Below are positions 25,748 through 34,501 of a DNA stretch of 64,000 nt, one piece after another; position 1 is the first letter of the stretch, and every line of letters begins with the position of its first letter. The translations under genes were made by a program, and so were the position numbers. The stretch covers positions 1 through 64,000 of the forward strand of contig CAJUBU010000013.1 in the NCBI GenBank assembly GCA_910585095.1, read 5' to 3'. The notes under the pieces are model-generated. The model was given only the letters and a program-made list of their open reading frames with translations, did not search any database and was not told the DNA's origin. The stretch is from an uncultured Lachnospira sp. (lineage in GTDB: Bacteria > Bacillota > Clostridia > Lachnospirales > Lachnospiraceae).

Positions 25748-25815
25748 GAGGCAGCAGCAAAATAGAACGAAGCATAATAAAAATGCGTATTATTCTTTTT
25801 GCAGCTACCTCTTTT
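25748..25815 (+). terminator. Terminator after the DUF3783 gene
   Basis: GAGGCAGCAGCAAAA (25748-25762) pairs imperfectly with TTTTGCAGCTACCTC (25797-25811), followed by TTTT. Confidence 0.7.
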
Positions 25816-25899
25816 ATTGAATTTCATCAAGTACGTTTCCGTTTCAATATCATAGAGATATAAGCAGGGATTGGTGTTTCAATAGCCGCTAAACAATTT

Positions 25900-25930
25900 A
25901 AGAAAGCAGTGAAACGGATTGCAAATATTC
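25900..25930 (+). repeat. Dispersed repeat R2, copy d
   Basis: AAGAAAGCAGTGAAAC then GGATTGCAAATATTC, just before the 3' end of the convergent dehydratase gene. Confidence 0.55.
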
Positions 25931-25938
25931 TTTGACAA

Positions 25939-27711
25939 TTAATCTTCGTATGCAAGATATGCACCTTTCATTGGGCTGACAGCATGCTCGCTAAATAATC
26001 GCAATGCACCTGTTTTATATTTCATTTCTTTTGGTTTCCAATTTTTTTTGCGTTCCGCTAAAATAACATCAATTTCTTCTGGAGATTTTTTTTCGCCTTT
26101 AATGCCTATAATATTTAGTTTTCTTTCAGCAATATCAATCTCTATCAAATCGTCTTCTTCAACCAATGCAATTGGTCCGCCGTCTGCCGCTTCAGGGCTG
26201 CAATGACCTATTACAGGACCTGTAGACGCACCTGAAAAGCGTCCGTCTGTGATAAGTGCAATGCTTCGTCCCAGTTCTTTATCACTGCTGATTGCTTCAG
26301 ATGTATAAAACATCTCTGGCATTCCACTTCCTTTTGGACCCTCATAGCGAATAAATACAGCGTCTCCTTTTTCTACTTTATGTTTTAATACCGCATCTAA
26401 ACATTCTTCTTCACTGTCAAATGGTTTTGCTTTTAAAACAGCCTTAAACATTTCTTTTGGACATGCTGTATGCTTGATAACAGCGCCTTCAGGGGCTAAA
26501 TTACCTTTTAGGACAGCAATACTGCCGTCTGTTCCAATAGCTTTATCATATGGACGAATAATATCTTCTTTTACGATATCTTTTCCATGTGTCATAGAAC
26601 AAGAAAATCGTTTATTAAATTCTCCAAGCCATTTATTGCAGCGTTCATAAAAATTGCTTTGTTTTAAATCGTCTAAGTTTTCGCCTAAAGTTTTTCCTGT
26701 TATGGTCATGGCGTCTAAATGGAGATGTTTTTTAATTTCTTCCATAATAGCAGGAACACCACCTGCATAGTAGAAACATTCTGCTGGCCAGCGTCCAGCT
26801 GGGCGGACATCAAGAATATATCGTGCGTTTCTGTGTAATTTGTCGAATGTTTCTCCTGTAATTTCAATACCTAATTCATGGGCAATTGCAGGAACATGAA
26901 GAAGGCAGTTTGTACTTCCAGAGATAGCAGCGTGAACTAAAATAGCATTTTCAAAGCTGTCCATAGTCACAATATCACTTGGTCGCATATTTTCTGTCAA
27001 TGCAAGCTTTACAGACAATTCTCCAGCTTGTCTGGCAAAATTTAAAAGGTCTGGGCTGGTTGCTGGCATTAATGCACTTCCTGGCAAGGCAAGTCCAAGC
27101 GCTTCTGCCATAATTTGCATAGTAGATGCTGTTCCAATAAAAGAACATGCCCCACAGCTTGGGCAGGCATGAGTTTTTGCCCAATTTAGAGTATCTTCAT
27201 CAATTTCTCCTCTCTGATATTTGGCGCTGTACATTCCAAGCTGTTCAAGCGTTAACATATTAGGACCTGCATTCATTGTTCCGCCAGGTACAACAATAGA
27301 AGGAATATTTACACGGCATAGACCCATTAAATTTCCCGGCAATCCCTTGTCACAGCTTGAAAGATAAACACCAGCATCAAAAGGTGTTGCATTGGCATGA
27401 ATTTCAATCATATTTGCAATCATTTCACGGCTTACAAGACTGAAATTAATTCCATCTGTTCCTTGACTTTGACCATCACATATATCTGTACAAAAGTATT
27501 TTGCACCAAATCCACCTGCTTTTTCAACACCTTTTTTAACTTCTTCAACTAAAGAATTTAAATGTACACTACCAGGATGACTATCCCCATATGTGCTTTC
27601 AATGATGATTTGAGGTTTTGATAAATCCTCAGGTTTCCAGCCTGTCCCAATACGCAGAGGGTCAAGTTCTGGAGCAAGTTTACGCATTTCTTGACTTTTT
27701 AAATTACCCAT
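25939..27711 (-). CDS. IlvD/Edd family dehydratase (dihydroxy-acid or sugar-acid dehydratase)
   Basis: A 590-residue protein with the family iron-sulfur Cys motifs: FCTDICDGQ, SSCDKGLPG, and HACPSCGACSFIGTASTM. The C-terminal signature ITDGRFSGASTGPVIGH is also present. Family members dehydrate dihydroxy acids (IlvD) or sugar acids such as gluconate, xylonate and galactonate. The neighbours, a GntP-type permease and a FadR-type regulator on the same strand, favour a sugar-acid substrate giving 2-keto-3-deoxy acids, which KdgK (6.9 kb) could phosphorylate. No other branched-chain amino-acid gene is nearby. Family certain; substrate inferred. Confidence 0.9.
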   Translation of the reverse strand: MGNLKSQEMRKLAPELDPLRIGTGWKPEDLSKPQIIIESTYGDSHPGSVHLNSLVEEVKKGVEKAGGFGAKYFCTDICDGQSQGTDGINFSLVSREMIANMIEIHANATPFDAGVYLSSCDKGLPGNLMGLCRVNIPSIVVPGGTMNAGPNMLTLEQLGMYSAKYQRGEIDEDTLNWAKTHACPSCGACSFIGTASTMQIMAEALGLALPGSALMPATSPDLLNFARQAGELSVKLALTENMRPSDIVTMDSFENAILVHAAISGSTNCLLHVPAIAHELGIEITGETFDKLHRNARYILDVRPAGRWPAECFYYAGGVPAIMEEIKKHLHLDAMTITGKTLGENLDDLKQSNFYERCNKWLGEFNKRFSCSMTHGKDIVKEDIIRPYDKAIGTDGSIAVLKGNLAPEGAVIKHTACPKEMFKAVLKAKPFDSEEECLDAVLKHKVEKGDAVFIRYEGPKGSGMPEMFYTSEAISSDKELGRSIALITDGRFSGASTGPVIGHCSPEAADGGPIALVEEDDLIEIDIAERKLNIIGIKGEKKSPEEIDVILAERKKNWKPKEMKYKTGALRLFSEHAVSPMKGAYLAYED

Positions 27712-27799
27712 ATTTTTAGTTCGTCCTTTCTATAATTCTCAATTAATTTTATTATTGGTATTTGCATTTAAAATATTCTTTTATATTTTTAAAATGATT

Positions 27800-29155
27800 T
27801 TAAGCAAAAAATGATATAATTAATGCTACTAAAAAACCTGTTCCACCTACAAGTGTTTCCATAACAGTCCATGTTTTTAGAGTGGTTTTTTCGTCCATTC
27901 CAACAAGGGATTTTACCAGCCAAAAGCCGGAATCGTTAAATTGTGAACAGACAGTTGCGCCACCTGCAATAGCGGCTGTTGTACATGCAAGGTACAGAGG
28001 CGACAGTTCAGAGATTCCTGGAATTGCCGCAATAATTCCTGCTGCCATAGTCATTGCCACAGTAGAAGAACCAACACAAATACGCACCAATGCAGCCACA
28101 ATAAATGCAAGGACTACAATAGGAAGAGACATAGAAGATACAGCATTTCCAATTAAATCACCAAGTCCTGAATATTGTAATACATATCGAAGCACGCCGC
28201 CACATGCTGTGACTAACAAAATTAAACCTGTTGGTTCTAGTGATTTTGTCATAACTTTTTCGAGTTCTACAGTAGTATATCCATGTTTAATGCCAAGTAC
28301 AAGCATGGCTACAACAGTTGCTATTAAAAGTGCAACGAACGGTTCACCAAGAAAACTGAAAACAGGCTGAAGAAAACTAAGTGTAGGGACAACACCTGTT
28401 ATAGAGTTTAAAATAATCAATAAAAGAGGAATTAATATAATTCCAACAATAACCCAGAAATTAGGCAGTTTTGATTCGTCAAAATCTTCTTGATTTGCGA
28501 CATGTTCAGGAACAGGAATATTATATTTTTTACCGCATATACTTCCCCAGATAGGACCAGCGACAATCATAGCAGCAATACCGCAGAAAATGCCTACTAT
28601 CATTACAAAGCCAAGGTCTACGCCAAGCATTGTTGAGACAAGGATAGGACCGGGAGTAGGAGGAATAAAGGCATGACCTACAGCAAGTCCAGCTAAAAGT
28701 GGAATGACATAAAATAATGAAGAACGCTTTGTTCTTTTTGCAAGCGAAAATGCAAGTGGTATCAATATAATTAAACCAGCGTCAAAAAATACAGGCATAG
28801 CTATAACTAAACCAGTAATTCCAAGCGCCCAAGCTGCCTTTTTGTCGCCAAACCATTTTACCATAGTTACAGCAAGGGTTTGAGCGCCTCCAGATACTTC
28901 TAGTATAGCGCCAAACATCGAGCCTAATCCAACAAGTAATGCAATTCCTTTTAATGTATTGCCAATTCCATCATTGACGGCTGTAATAATATACTCAACA
29001 GGCATACCTGCAATAAGTCCAATGGCAATGGCACCAATTAGTATAGAAATCATCGCTTGAATTTTGAATTTAATAATCAAAATAAGCATGATAACTAACC
29101 CTATAATAGCTCCAGATATAAGTAATATAGGATTTAAATTTAAAGTTTCATTCAT
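27800..29155 (-). CDS. Gluconate:H+ symporter (GntP family)
   Basis: A 451-residue polytopic protein with GntP family features: GIGNTLKGIALLVGLGSMFG, PVFFDAGLIILIPL, FIPPTPGPILVS and the C-terminal QFNDSGFWLVKS. It should import gluconate or a related sugar acid. It lies 88 bp upstream of the dehydratase, so the two probably form one transcript. A cluster of four similar palindromic sites upstream suggests control by the adjacent FadR-type regulator. Confidence 0.92.
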   Translation of the reverse strand: MNETLNLNPILLISGAIIGLVIMLILIIKFKIQAMISILIGAIAIGLIAGMPVEYIITAVNDGIGNTLKGIALLVGLGSMFGAILEVSGGAQTLAVTMVKWFGDKKAAWALGITGLVIAMPVFFDAGLIILIPLAFSLAKRTKRSSLFYVIPLLAGLAVGHAFIPPTPGPILVSTMLGVDLGFVMIVGIFCGIAAMIVAGPIWGSICGKKYNIPVPEHVANQEDFDESKLPNFWVIVGIILIPLLLIILNSITGVVPTLSFLQPVFSFLGEPFVALLIATVVAMLVLGIKHGYTTVELEKVMTKSLEPTGLILLVTACGGVLRYVLQYSGLGDLIGNAVSSMSLPIVVLAFIVAALVRICVGSSTVAMTMAAGIIAAIPGISELSPLYLACTTAAIAGGATVCSQFNDSGFWLVKSLVGMDEKTTLKTWTVMETLVGGTGFLVALIISFFA

Positions 29156-29197
29156 AATAATTCCTCGCTTTCTTAAATTTATTGTTTACGTACAAAA

Positions 29198-29550
29198 TAT
29201 ACATCTGATATTTTTTTAAAATATTTTCACCTCACTTTTGATTATTCATCAGACGTATTATGTTTATAAACTATAATTTTTCTATATTTTTGTCAATACA
29301 TCTGATGTATTTTGCTAAATTTCTATTTTATGCACAAAAAAGTGACAATTTTCTGAGAAAAATCAATATTTTTTTGTATATTTCTACAAGTAAGTTGATT
29401 TTTTTGTAGATTTTTTAATTTTAAAAAGAATTGGTATATTTTTGGAGTATATTTAAGACTTATATTCAATGTTTTTTAGAGATATACAAATTTAGGAGAG
29501 ATAAAAAATTGTTTTTACCTCTCCTAAATTTCAAAATCATCAGATGTATT
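29198..29550 (-). promoter_or_regulatory. Operator cluster and promoter region of the gntP-dehydratase operon
   Basis: The perfect palindrome AATACATCTGATGTATT lies at 29295-29311. Related sites are at 29198-29214 (ATACATCTGAT half), 29243-29259 (13 of 17 identical) and 29534-29550 (14 of 17). On the minus strand a TTGACA (29296-29291) abuts the perfect site. This fits binding by a dimeric GntR/FadR-type repressor, probably the product of the neighbouring gene. Confidence 0.7.
29488..29531 (-). terminator. Terminator of the FadR-type regulator gene
   Basis: AAATTTAGGAGAG (29488-29500) and CTCTCCTAAATTT (29519-29531) are perfect complements located after the regulator's stop codon. Confidence 0.65.
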
Positions 29551-29561
29551 TAGAATTTTAC

Positions 29562-30284
29562 TCATTTAGTATCGTTTTTTTCTTTAAAAGATTCCTTTGA
29601 TTGTTTTATTAGTGCTTGACGGTTATATGTCAAGTGCATAACCATAGCACATTTGGCTCCCATTGGGTCCCTGTCTAAAATTGCGTTTATAATAGCACGA
29701 TGTGTTTCAATTGTTTCTTTCATTAGAGTACGACTTGTCATATTTGCAAAAGTCATAACAGCTGTATTAATTATAGGAATTAGTGTTTCTATTACACGAT
29801 TCTTACTTCCTCTAGCAATACAAGTATGAAATTCAATATCTTTGGAAATATGATTTTCTCCGCTTAAATATAAATGTTCGGTTTCATCACACAGCTTTTT
29901 TATTTGTTGGACTTCTTCTTCAGACGCATATTTTGCTGTAAGTGAAGCAATTTCTGGCTCTAACATTAAACGCACATCAAATAATTCCAATGCCAGTTTA
30001 TATTTATTGTCAAATTTAGATAATCCTAAAGGGTCATCATTTAATGAATTAGTGCTGATAACATATGTTCCAGAACCTCTTTTTACTTCCAATATTCCTT
30101 TTGATGATAGACTTTTAACGGCTTCTCTGATAGTACTACGTCCTACGCCAAATTTTTCTGCTAATTCAAATTCATTTGGTATTTTTTGCCCTATTTGTAA
30201 TGGTTCTTGTAAAATATAATTCATCAAAGAATCTTCAATTTGTACGCCTAAAAGTTTTTTGTCAATTTTTTCAAATTGATACAT
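29562..30284 (-). CDS. FadR/GntR family transcriptional regulator
   Basis: A 240-residue regulator. An N-terminal winged helix (about 10-75) carries KIPNEFELAEKFGVGRSTIREAVKSL and the wing GILEVKRGSGTYV. The C-terminal all-helical FCD ligand domain follows, with metal-type residues in DVRLMLEPEI, HTCIARGS and ETHRAIINAI. Such proteins sense sugar acids or other carboxylates. It is located directly upstream of gntP and the dehydratase, with four palindromic sites between, and it has its own promoter. Local control of sugar-acid catabolism is a well-supported inference. Confidence 0.92.
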   Translation of the reverse strand: MYQFEKIDKKLLGVQIEDSLMNYILQEPLQIGQKIPNEFELAEKFGVGRSTIREAVKSLSSKGILEVKRGSGTYVISTNSLNDDPLGLSKFDNKYKLALELFDVRLMLEPEIASLTAKYASEEEVQQIKKLCDETEHLYLSGENHISKDIEFHTCIARGSKNRVIETLIPIINTAVMTFANMTSRTLMKETIETHRAIINAILDRDPMGAKCAMVMHLTYNRQALIKQSKESFKEKNDTK

Positions 30285-30407
30285 ATAGTTTGTTCCTTTA
30301 TCAATCTTATTATTGTGTAGTATGGATATTTAAGATAAGTTTATTTATAATTTTTTCTGCAGAAAATTTAAGTTATTTTAAGATTTGAATTAATTTGTAT
30401 TTTCTTG

Positions 30408-30436
30408 ATTATATAGAATGTATAAAGTATCGTCAA
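30408..30436 (-). promoter_or_regulatory. Promoter of the FadR-type regulator gene
   Basis: On the minus strand TTGACG (30436-30431) and TATAAT (30413-30408) are separated by exactly 17 nt. Confidence 0.75.
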
Positions 30437-30474
30437 GCACTTTTATAATGATCCCTAAATAGGGCAAATAAATA

Positions 30475-30522
30475 CCCTACAATTTATTGCGAAATAAATA
30501 GAATACGCAATTAACAGTAGGG
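30475..30522 (-). terminator. Inverted repeat after the CAP-dockerin gene, probable terminator
   Basis: CCCTAC (30475-30480) with GTAGGG (30517-30522), and inside it TTGCG (30487-30491) with CGCAA (30506-30510). On the minus strand it is followed by TATTTATTT. It lies between the CAP gene and the regulator promoter. Confidence 0.5.
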
Positions 30523-30584
30523 GATTTTATTAGAAAATAAAAAAATAAACCTATTTTTTATATTATATCATAATATTATGCAAA

Positions 30585-30646
30585 GTGAAAAGCCCGAAAT
30601 TTGCAAAATAAACTTTTGTAGCTCGGCTTTAGCCAAGATTATTATA
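30585..30646. repeat. Two-hairpin repeat R1, copy A (degenerate)
   Basis: It matches the copies at 39264 and 39369 (AACTTTTGTAGCTCGGCTTTAGCC core). The first hairpin is disrupted and the second, CTCGGCT/AGCCAAG, has one mismatch. It overlaps the last codons and the stop of the CAP-dockerin gene. Confidence 0.65.
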
Positions 30647-32146
30647 TCCAGCTAGATGTTTTAATAAAATGACAGCATCACTGGATGTAATATCGCCATC
30701 ATGGTTCATATCTGCTAATTTTTTATCACAGAAAACATCCATTTGAGCAAGGTATTTTTTTAAGATAACAGCATCGCTAGCATTAACTTCACCATCACCA
30801 TTGACATCACCATATTTTTCTCCACCTTGTGGATATAGAACTTGCGTTTCAATATGTCCGCATACAGTGCATGTTCTTTGTCTGCTTCCATTTTCTGTCT
30901 GTGTAGGTTCTTTTATAGTAACCCATTCTCCATATGTATGTGATAATAAAGGTATTGTTTTTGTTTCTTCTTTTCCACAAACAGAGCAAACTCTATGCTC
31001 TAAGCCTGTTTCCAAACATGTAGCTGTTTTTACAACTTCCCAATTACCATAAGTATGTGGAATAGATGTATCATTAGCACATGTATTATCATTATCCTCT
31101 AGTGAAAAGAAGTTAACATTGTAAGAAGTCTCATTTTTTATAGTTGAATTTCCTAAATTAGAAATTTCTACACTATAAGAATCTCCTGATTTATAGGATA
31201 AATTATCGGATGGTCTAAAAATGACACAACCTATCTGTCCATATCCATCATTAGAAATATAAAAATCTCCATCAGATGAATTTTTAGAAAAATTCCATAC
31301 TTTTCCAGTCTTGTTATTTGTTAATTTGACCGTTGTATTTTCAGAAATAGAAACACCAAACGATATACTCCAAGGGAAATTTGTTCCAAAATATTCTACA
31401 GGCATTGTCTGTGCAGGCCATGAAACGCCACATTCATTTGCTGTTTTATTGCTTCTGTCAAAAGAGTACATTGCTAAATAAGTACCTGTATTTGGAGCTT
31501 TGCTCTTTACTGCTACACCAAATCCAGTTGCTCCCATAGAAGGATTAAGTATCCATCTTCTGTGTCCTAAACGGTCGATATTGCCAGGGTCACCATCGTC
31601 CATCCAGCCGTTGACAATAGAATCATTTAATGTATATCCGCTCCAGCTTCCCCATGCAATATTAGAAGAACTTGCTCCTTTCGCGCCTAACTGGTAGATA
31701 TCATCAGACATATCACTTGGCTGTTTAGGAAAGTGACTTAAAATGCTTGTGGTATCTGCTGCAACGACCACAGCAGCGGCTTGAGCTGTTTTATTATAAT
31801 CATTGTTTAATGTTACATCGGATAAGCCAGCGATGTATCGAACATGATTTAAAATATTGATACCGCTTTGCAATGTTTCATTTGATAACATTCCAATATT
31901 ATAAGGATTTTCTGTATTTGGCGTTTCTGCATAAGTTACAGAATCAGAAATATTTGCAGGGTGATTTTTAATGTACTGTTTAATCTCAGCAGTGCTTCGT
32001 TTGGCAATGTTAATAGGTTCTTGCTGTGTGTTTTTTTCATCTGCATATACAATCGTATTGTAGGATATTCCCATATTTGTAAATAATATGGAGGCTGTCA
32101 TAGAACATGCTAAGACAGTTGAAATAAAAAGTTTTTTGATTTTCAT
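30629..32146 (-). CDS. Secreted CAP-domain protein with C-terminal dockerin
   Basis: The ATG at 32146 follows GAGGG; the longer open frame upstream runs through a leader element and is rejected. The 505-residue protein has a signal peptide (about 1-35), a CAP/SCP-like domain (about 85-300), a beta-type segment, two Cys-rich TCLETG..CSVCG/TCTVCG repeats (about 375-440), and two dockerin calcium loops (DVNGDGEVNASDA and DMNHDGDITSSDA). A dockerin implies docking to a cohesin or cell surface; no cohesin is in the window. The last four residues and stop come from a copy of repeat R1. Confidence 0.88.
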   Translation of the reverse strand: MKIKKLFISTVLACSMTASILFTNMGISYNTIVYADEKNTQQEPINIAKRSTAEIKQYIKNHPANISDSVTYAETPNTENPYNIGMLSNETLQSGINILNHVRYIAGLSDVTLNNDYNKTAQAAAVVVAADTTSILSHFPKQPSDMSDDIYQLGAKGASSSNIAWGSWSGYTLNDSIVNGWMDDGDPGNIDRLGHRRWILNPSMGATGFGVAVKSKAPNTGTYLAMYSFDRSNKTANECGVSWPAQTMPVEYFGTNFPWSISFGVSISENTTVKLTNNKTGKVWNFSKNSSDGDFYISNDGYGQIGCVIFRPSDNLSYKSGDSYSVEISNLGNSTIKNETSYNVNFFSLEDNDNTCANDTSIPHTYGNWEVVKTATCLETGLEHRVCSVCGKEETKTIPLLSHTYGEWVTIKEPTQTENGSRQRTCTVCGHIETQVLYPQGGEKYGDVNGDGEVNASDAVILKKYLAQMDVFCDKKLADMNHDGDITSSDAVILLKHLAGYNNLG

Positions 32147-32150
32147 TTTT

Positions 32151-32224
32151 CCCTCATTTCTGCGCTGCTTATTGTGTAAAAATTTTGACAGGTTTGTGAC
32201 AAGCAGCACATAGACACAAACCTT
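32151..32224 (-). promoter_or_regulatory. Pseudoknot leader element, copy 4 (before the CAP-dockerin gene)
   Basis: On the minus strand stem A pairs AAGGTTTG (32224-32217) with CAAACCT (32196-32190). Stem B pairs TGTGCTGCTT (32210-32201) with AAGCAGCGCA (32170-32161), with one G-U pair. The A-B linker is TGTCTA. B' is followed by GAAATGAGGG and the ATG at 32146. Architecture and spacing match copies 1 and 2. Confidence 0.7.
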
Positions 32225-32264
32225 AAACGCGGTAATCGCGAAACTGTGATATATACACAAATAT

Positions 32265-32293
32265 ATTATACTGGAGGATTTTAATATGAACAA
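32265..32293 (-). promoter_or_regulatory. Promoter of the CAP-dockerin gene
   Basis: On the minus strand TTGTTC (32293-32288) and TATAAT (32270-32265) are 17 nt apart. Transcription would start close to the leader element. Confidence 0.6.
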
Positions 32294-32439
32294 GTACATT
32301 TATAATAAAAATAATAATTTTTGACTTGTGTTGCGATAGCAATTAGGTAGTTTAAATTTGTTGATTTTTTTTTATTACTTATAGAAATAAAAATTTTGAC
32401 AAAAAAATGATATTCACGCAAAAAGATTTTATTTATTAT

Positions 32440-32973
32440 TTATAGTCCTTGATTTTGAAATAATTGTTTCATTTCTTCTGCAGATTCCTGCATACCTCTT
32501 TGAAACCATACCTCTATCCAGCCATATAGGCTATATGCAACAAATGCTTTCGCATAAGCATCGCCTTTAGGCAAATTGGGTTTTAATTCCATAATGTCCA
32601 AAATGACATCTTTTAGTAAATAAGTAAGGTGTCGTTCACTCAAAAGGTGGTAAAACGTTTTATGCTGTTCAAAGTGTTCAAATATCATACCAATAAGCGA
32701 ACTAAGGGGAATATTGTTATTTTTCTCCCAATCATTTTTCCAACCATAAAATAATTTATTGATATATATTTTTAAAATATCTTCTTTGTTATTAAAATTT
32801 CGATAAAAAGAAGCCCGACCAATACCCGCATTGTCACATAATTCACTGATAGAGATATTCTCAATCGTTTTTTTCTCCAGCAATGTCAAGAGAGATTTCG
32901 TTATATGCTCTATCACATAAATATTTCTTCCTTCATTGCTCATCGGTGATACAATTTTCATTTTTTGTTTCAT
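32440..32973 (-). CDS. TetR/AcrR family transcriptional regulator
   Basis: The ATG at 32973 follows a GGGGGAG site; an ATG seven codons upstream overlaps it. The 177-residue regulator has an N-terminal helix-turn-helix (about 15-60: TIENISISELCDNAGIGRASFYRNFNNKEDILK) and a helical ligand domain. It is divergent from the small membrane ORF and esterase genes. Inverted repeats in the shared region suggest it controls them and itself. The ligand is unknown. Confidence 0.9.
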   Translation of the reverse strand: MKQKMKIVSPMSNEGRNIYVIEHITKSLLTLLEKKTIENISISELCDNAGIGRASFYRNFNNKEDILKIYINKLFYGWKNDWEKNNNIPLSSLIGMIFEHFEQHKTFYHLLSERHLTYLLKDVILDIMELKPNLPKGDAYAKAFVAYSLYGWIEVWFQRGMQESAEEMKQLFQNQGL

Positions 32974-33004
32974 TTTTTCTCCCCCTATTGACATTTTGAA
33001 AATT

Positions 33005-33049
33005 GATGATACGATTATATCGACGATACAAATGTATCACATATATAAT
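33005..33049 (+). promoter_or_regulatory. Divergent promoter region with TetR-type operators
   Basis: GATACAAATGTATC (33025-33038) has GATAC/GTATC arms, and a second weaker GATAC..ATATC site lies at 33008-33021. TATAAT at 33044-33049 is a plausible -10 for the esterase unit, with TCGACG 18 nt upstream. Binding here would block transcription of the unit. Confidence 0.55.
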
Positions 33050-33190
33050 AGTATATCTTATTTTAAAAGTCAACAATCCAACCAATTTTATCAGGGTATA
33101 TGACTATCACAATATTTGTCAAGTGTTTATGCAAGTACGGCATTTGGCTTATTGTTCGTGAAAATTAAGTGAGCAGAAAGGAAAGATAAC

Positions 33191-33325
33191 ATGACACTTA
33201 CACAAAAACGTATTTTTATTTTATTTATTATCATTATTATAGCGGCAATTTTGGGACGACTTACCTTCCGAGCAGTTTTGAACTTTTTGATAGGCGGTAC
33301 TATGTTTGGAGGTAACTTTCTATGA
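33191..33325 (+). CDS. Small single-pass membrane protein, 44 residues
   Basis: ATG at 33191 with AAAGG 9 nt upstream. The product starts MTLTQKR, then a strongly hydrophobic run of Ile, Leu, Phe and Ala (about 8-21), then a basic GRLTFRAV and a Gly-rich tail. Its stop overlaps the esterase start as ATGA (33322-33325), strong evidence of translational coupling. No family is recognised. It probably belongs with the membrane-anchored esterase under the divergent TetR regulator. Confidence 0.7.
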   Translation: MTLTQKRIFILFIIIIIAAILGRLTFRAVLNFLIGGTMFGGNFL

Positions 33326-34308
33326 GTAAAGAGAAAAAAGTAAAAAAGAAAGGTAGAGTTATGTGGGGATTTATTTATGTTTTTGCATTTATTGCCGCTT
33401 TTGGAGGGTCTATTGCATTTAAAATGAAACATGACCCATTTGGTGGCGAATTTAAGGTCAATTGGAATGATTCGGTTGGTAAGGTATATACTGACATTTC
33501 CTATGGTGAAGGTGAAGCAAATAAATTTGACCTTTATGTTCCAGCTGATAATTCCAAAAGTAGTTATGGTCTGGTTATATATCTTCATGCAGGGGGCTTT
33601 ACAAGCGGAGATAAATCAGGTGATGCCGAGATATTAGAATGGCTTTGTTCTAAGGGTTATGTGACCGCAGGCATCAACTATACTTTGGTTAGTGATAACC
33701 ATCCCAATGCAAGTGTCTATTCTCAATCAATGGAAATTAAAGAAAGTATACCTCATGTAATTGCAGAGGCGCAAAAATTGGGATATCGTATTGATGAAAT
33801 GGCGATTTCAGGCGGTTCAGCGGGCTGTTGTCTAGCTTTGCTGTATGCTTATCGCGATGTACAGGCTTCGCCTGTACCCGTAAAAATGGTATTTGGAGCG
33901 GTAGGTCCATCTTCATTTTATCCTGAGGACTGGAAATGTTATGGATTTGACACTAGAAGCAAGGAAAGTGACGCTGCTGCAAGGGAAATGTTCGGAGCAA
34001 TGGCAGGCAAAAAAATCAAGTCAGAGTTTAACACGCCTGAATATGATGAAGAAATAAAAGATATTTCCGCTCTGCTTTGGATAAACGAAAATAGTGTTCC
34101 TACTCTTGTGGCATATGGGAAATATGATAAGGTTCAACCATATGAAGGTTCACAAAGACTTTTGAAGGCACTTGAGGATAACCATGTTCCCCATGACTAT
34201 TATTTATGTGAACATTCAGGTCATGGCTTACAAAATGATAATAAAGTATATGGAGAATATATGCGTAAGATATTGGAATATCTTAATACTTATATGCCTA
34301 TAAAATGA
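33322..34308 (+). CDS. Membrane-anchored alpha/beta hydrolase (esterase/lipase)
   Basis: A 328-residue protein with a basic N-terminus, one membrane segment (about 14-33) and an extracytoplasmic or anchored alpha/beta hydrolase fold. The oxyanion motif LHAGGF is near 90, the nucleophile elbow GGSAGC near 170, the acid in YGKYDKVQP and the base in EHSGHG near the C-terminus. This matches the hormone-sensitive-lipase-like/BD-FAE group. GGAGGT precedes the ATG. It is coupled to a 44-residue membrane ORF and sits opposite a TetR gene. The substrate is unknown. Confidence 0.87.
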   Translation: MSKEKKVKKKGRVMWGFIYVFAFIAAFGGSIAFKMKHDPFGGEFKVNWNDSVGKVYTDISYGEGEANKFDLYVPADNSKSSYGLVIYLHAGGFTSGDKSGDAEILEWLCSKGYVTAGINYTLVSDNHPNASVYSQSMEIKESIPHVIAEAQKLGYRIDEMAISGGSAGCCLALLYAYRDVQASPVPVKMVFGAVGPSSFYPEDWKCYGFDTRSKESDAAAREMFGAMAGKKIKSEFNTPEYDEEIKDISALLWINENSVPTLVAYGKYDKVQPYEGSQRLLKALEDNHVPHDYYLCEHSGHGLQNDNKVYGEYMRKILEYLNTYMPIK

Positions 34309-34392
34309 AAAAAGGTAAATTTATTATAGTTGAAGGATTACATAAATGATGAAACAATAACCGTTTAAAATTAGACTATATGAATATAATGG

Positions 34393-34422
34393 AGAGGTTT
34401 GAAAAATCAAGCCTCTTTTTTT
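34393..34422 (+). terminator. Terminator of the esterase unit
   Basis: AGAGGTTTGA (34393-34402) and TCAAGCCTCT (34407-34416), four-base loop, one G-U pair, followed by a run of T. Confidence 0.85.
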
Positions 34423-34501
34423 GAAATAGATATCGCAATATTGTTGGCTTTAGATGGTGGTTAAGGTAGCCAAAAGTAGTTTTTTGTAATATACTATCCA
34501 T

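Noticed and set aside
32147..32299. Longer N-terminus for the CAP-dockerin protein
   Set aside because: The extra 51 codons run through the promoter and pseudoknot leader, and the signal peptide begins at the ATG at 32146.
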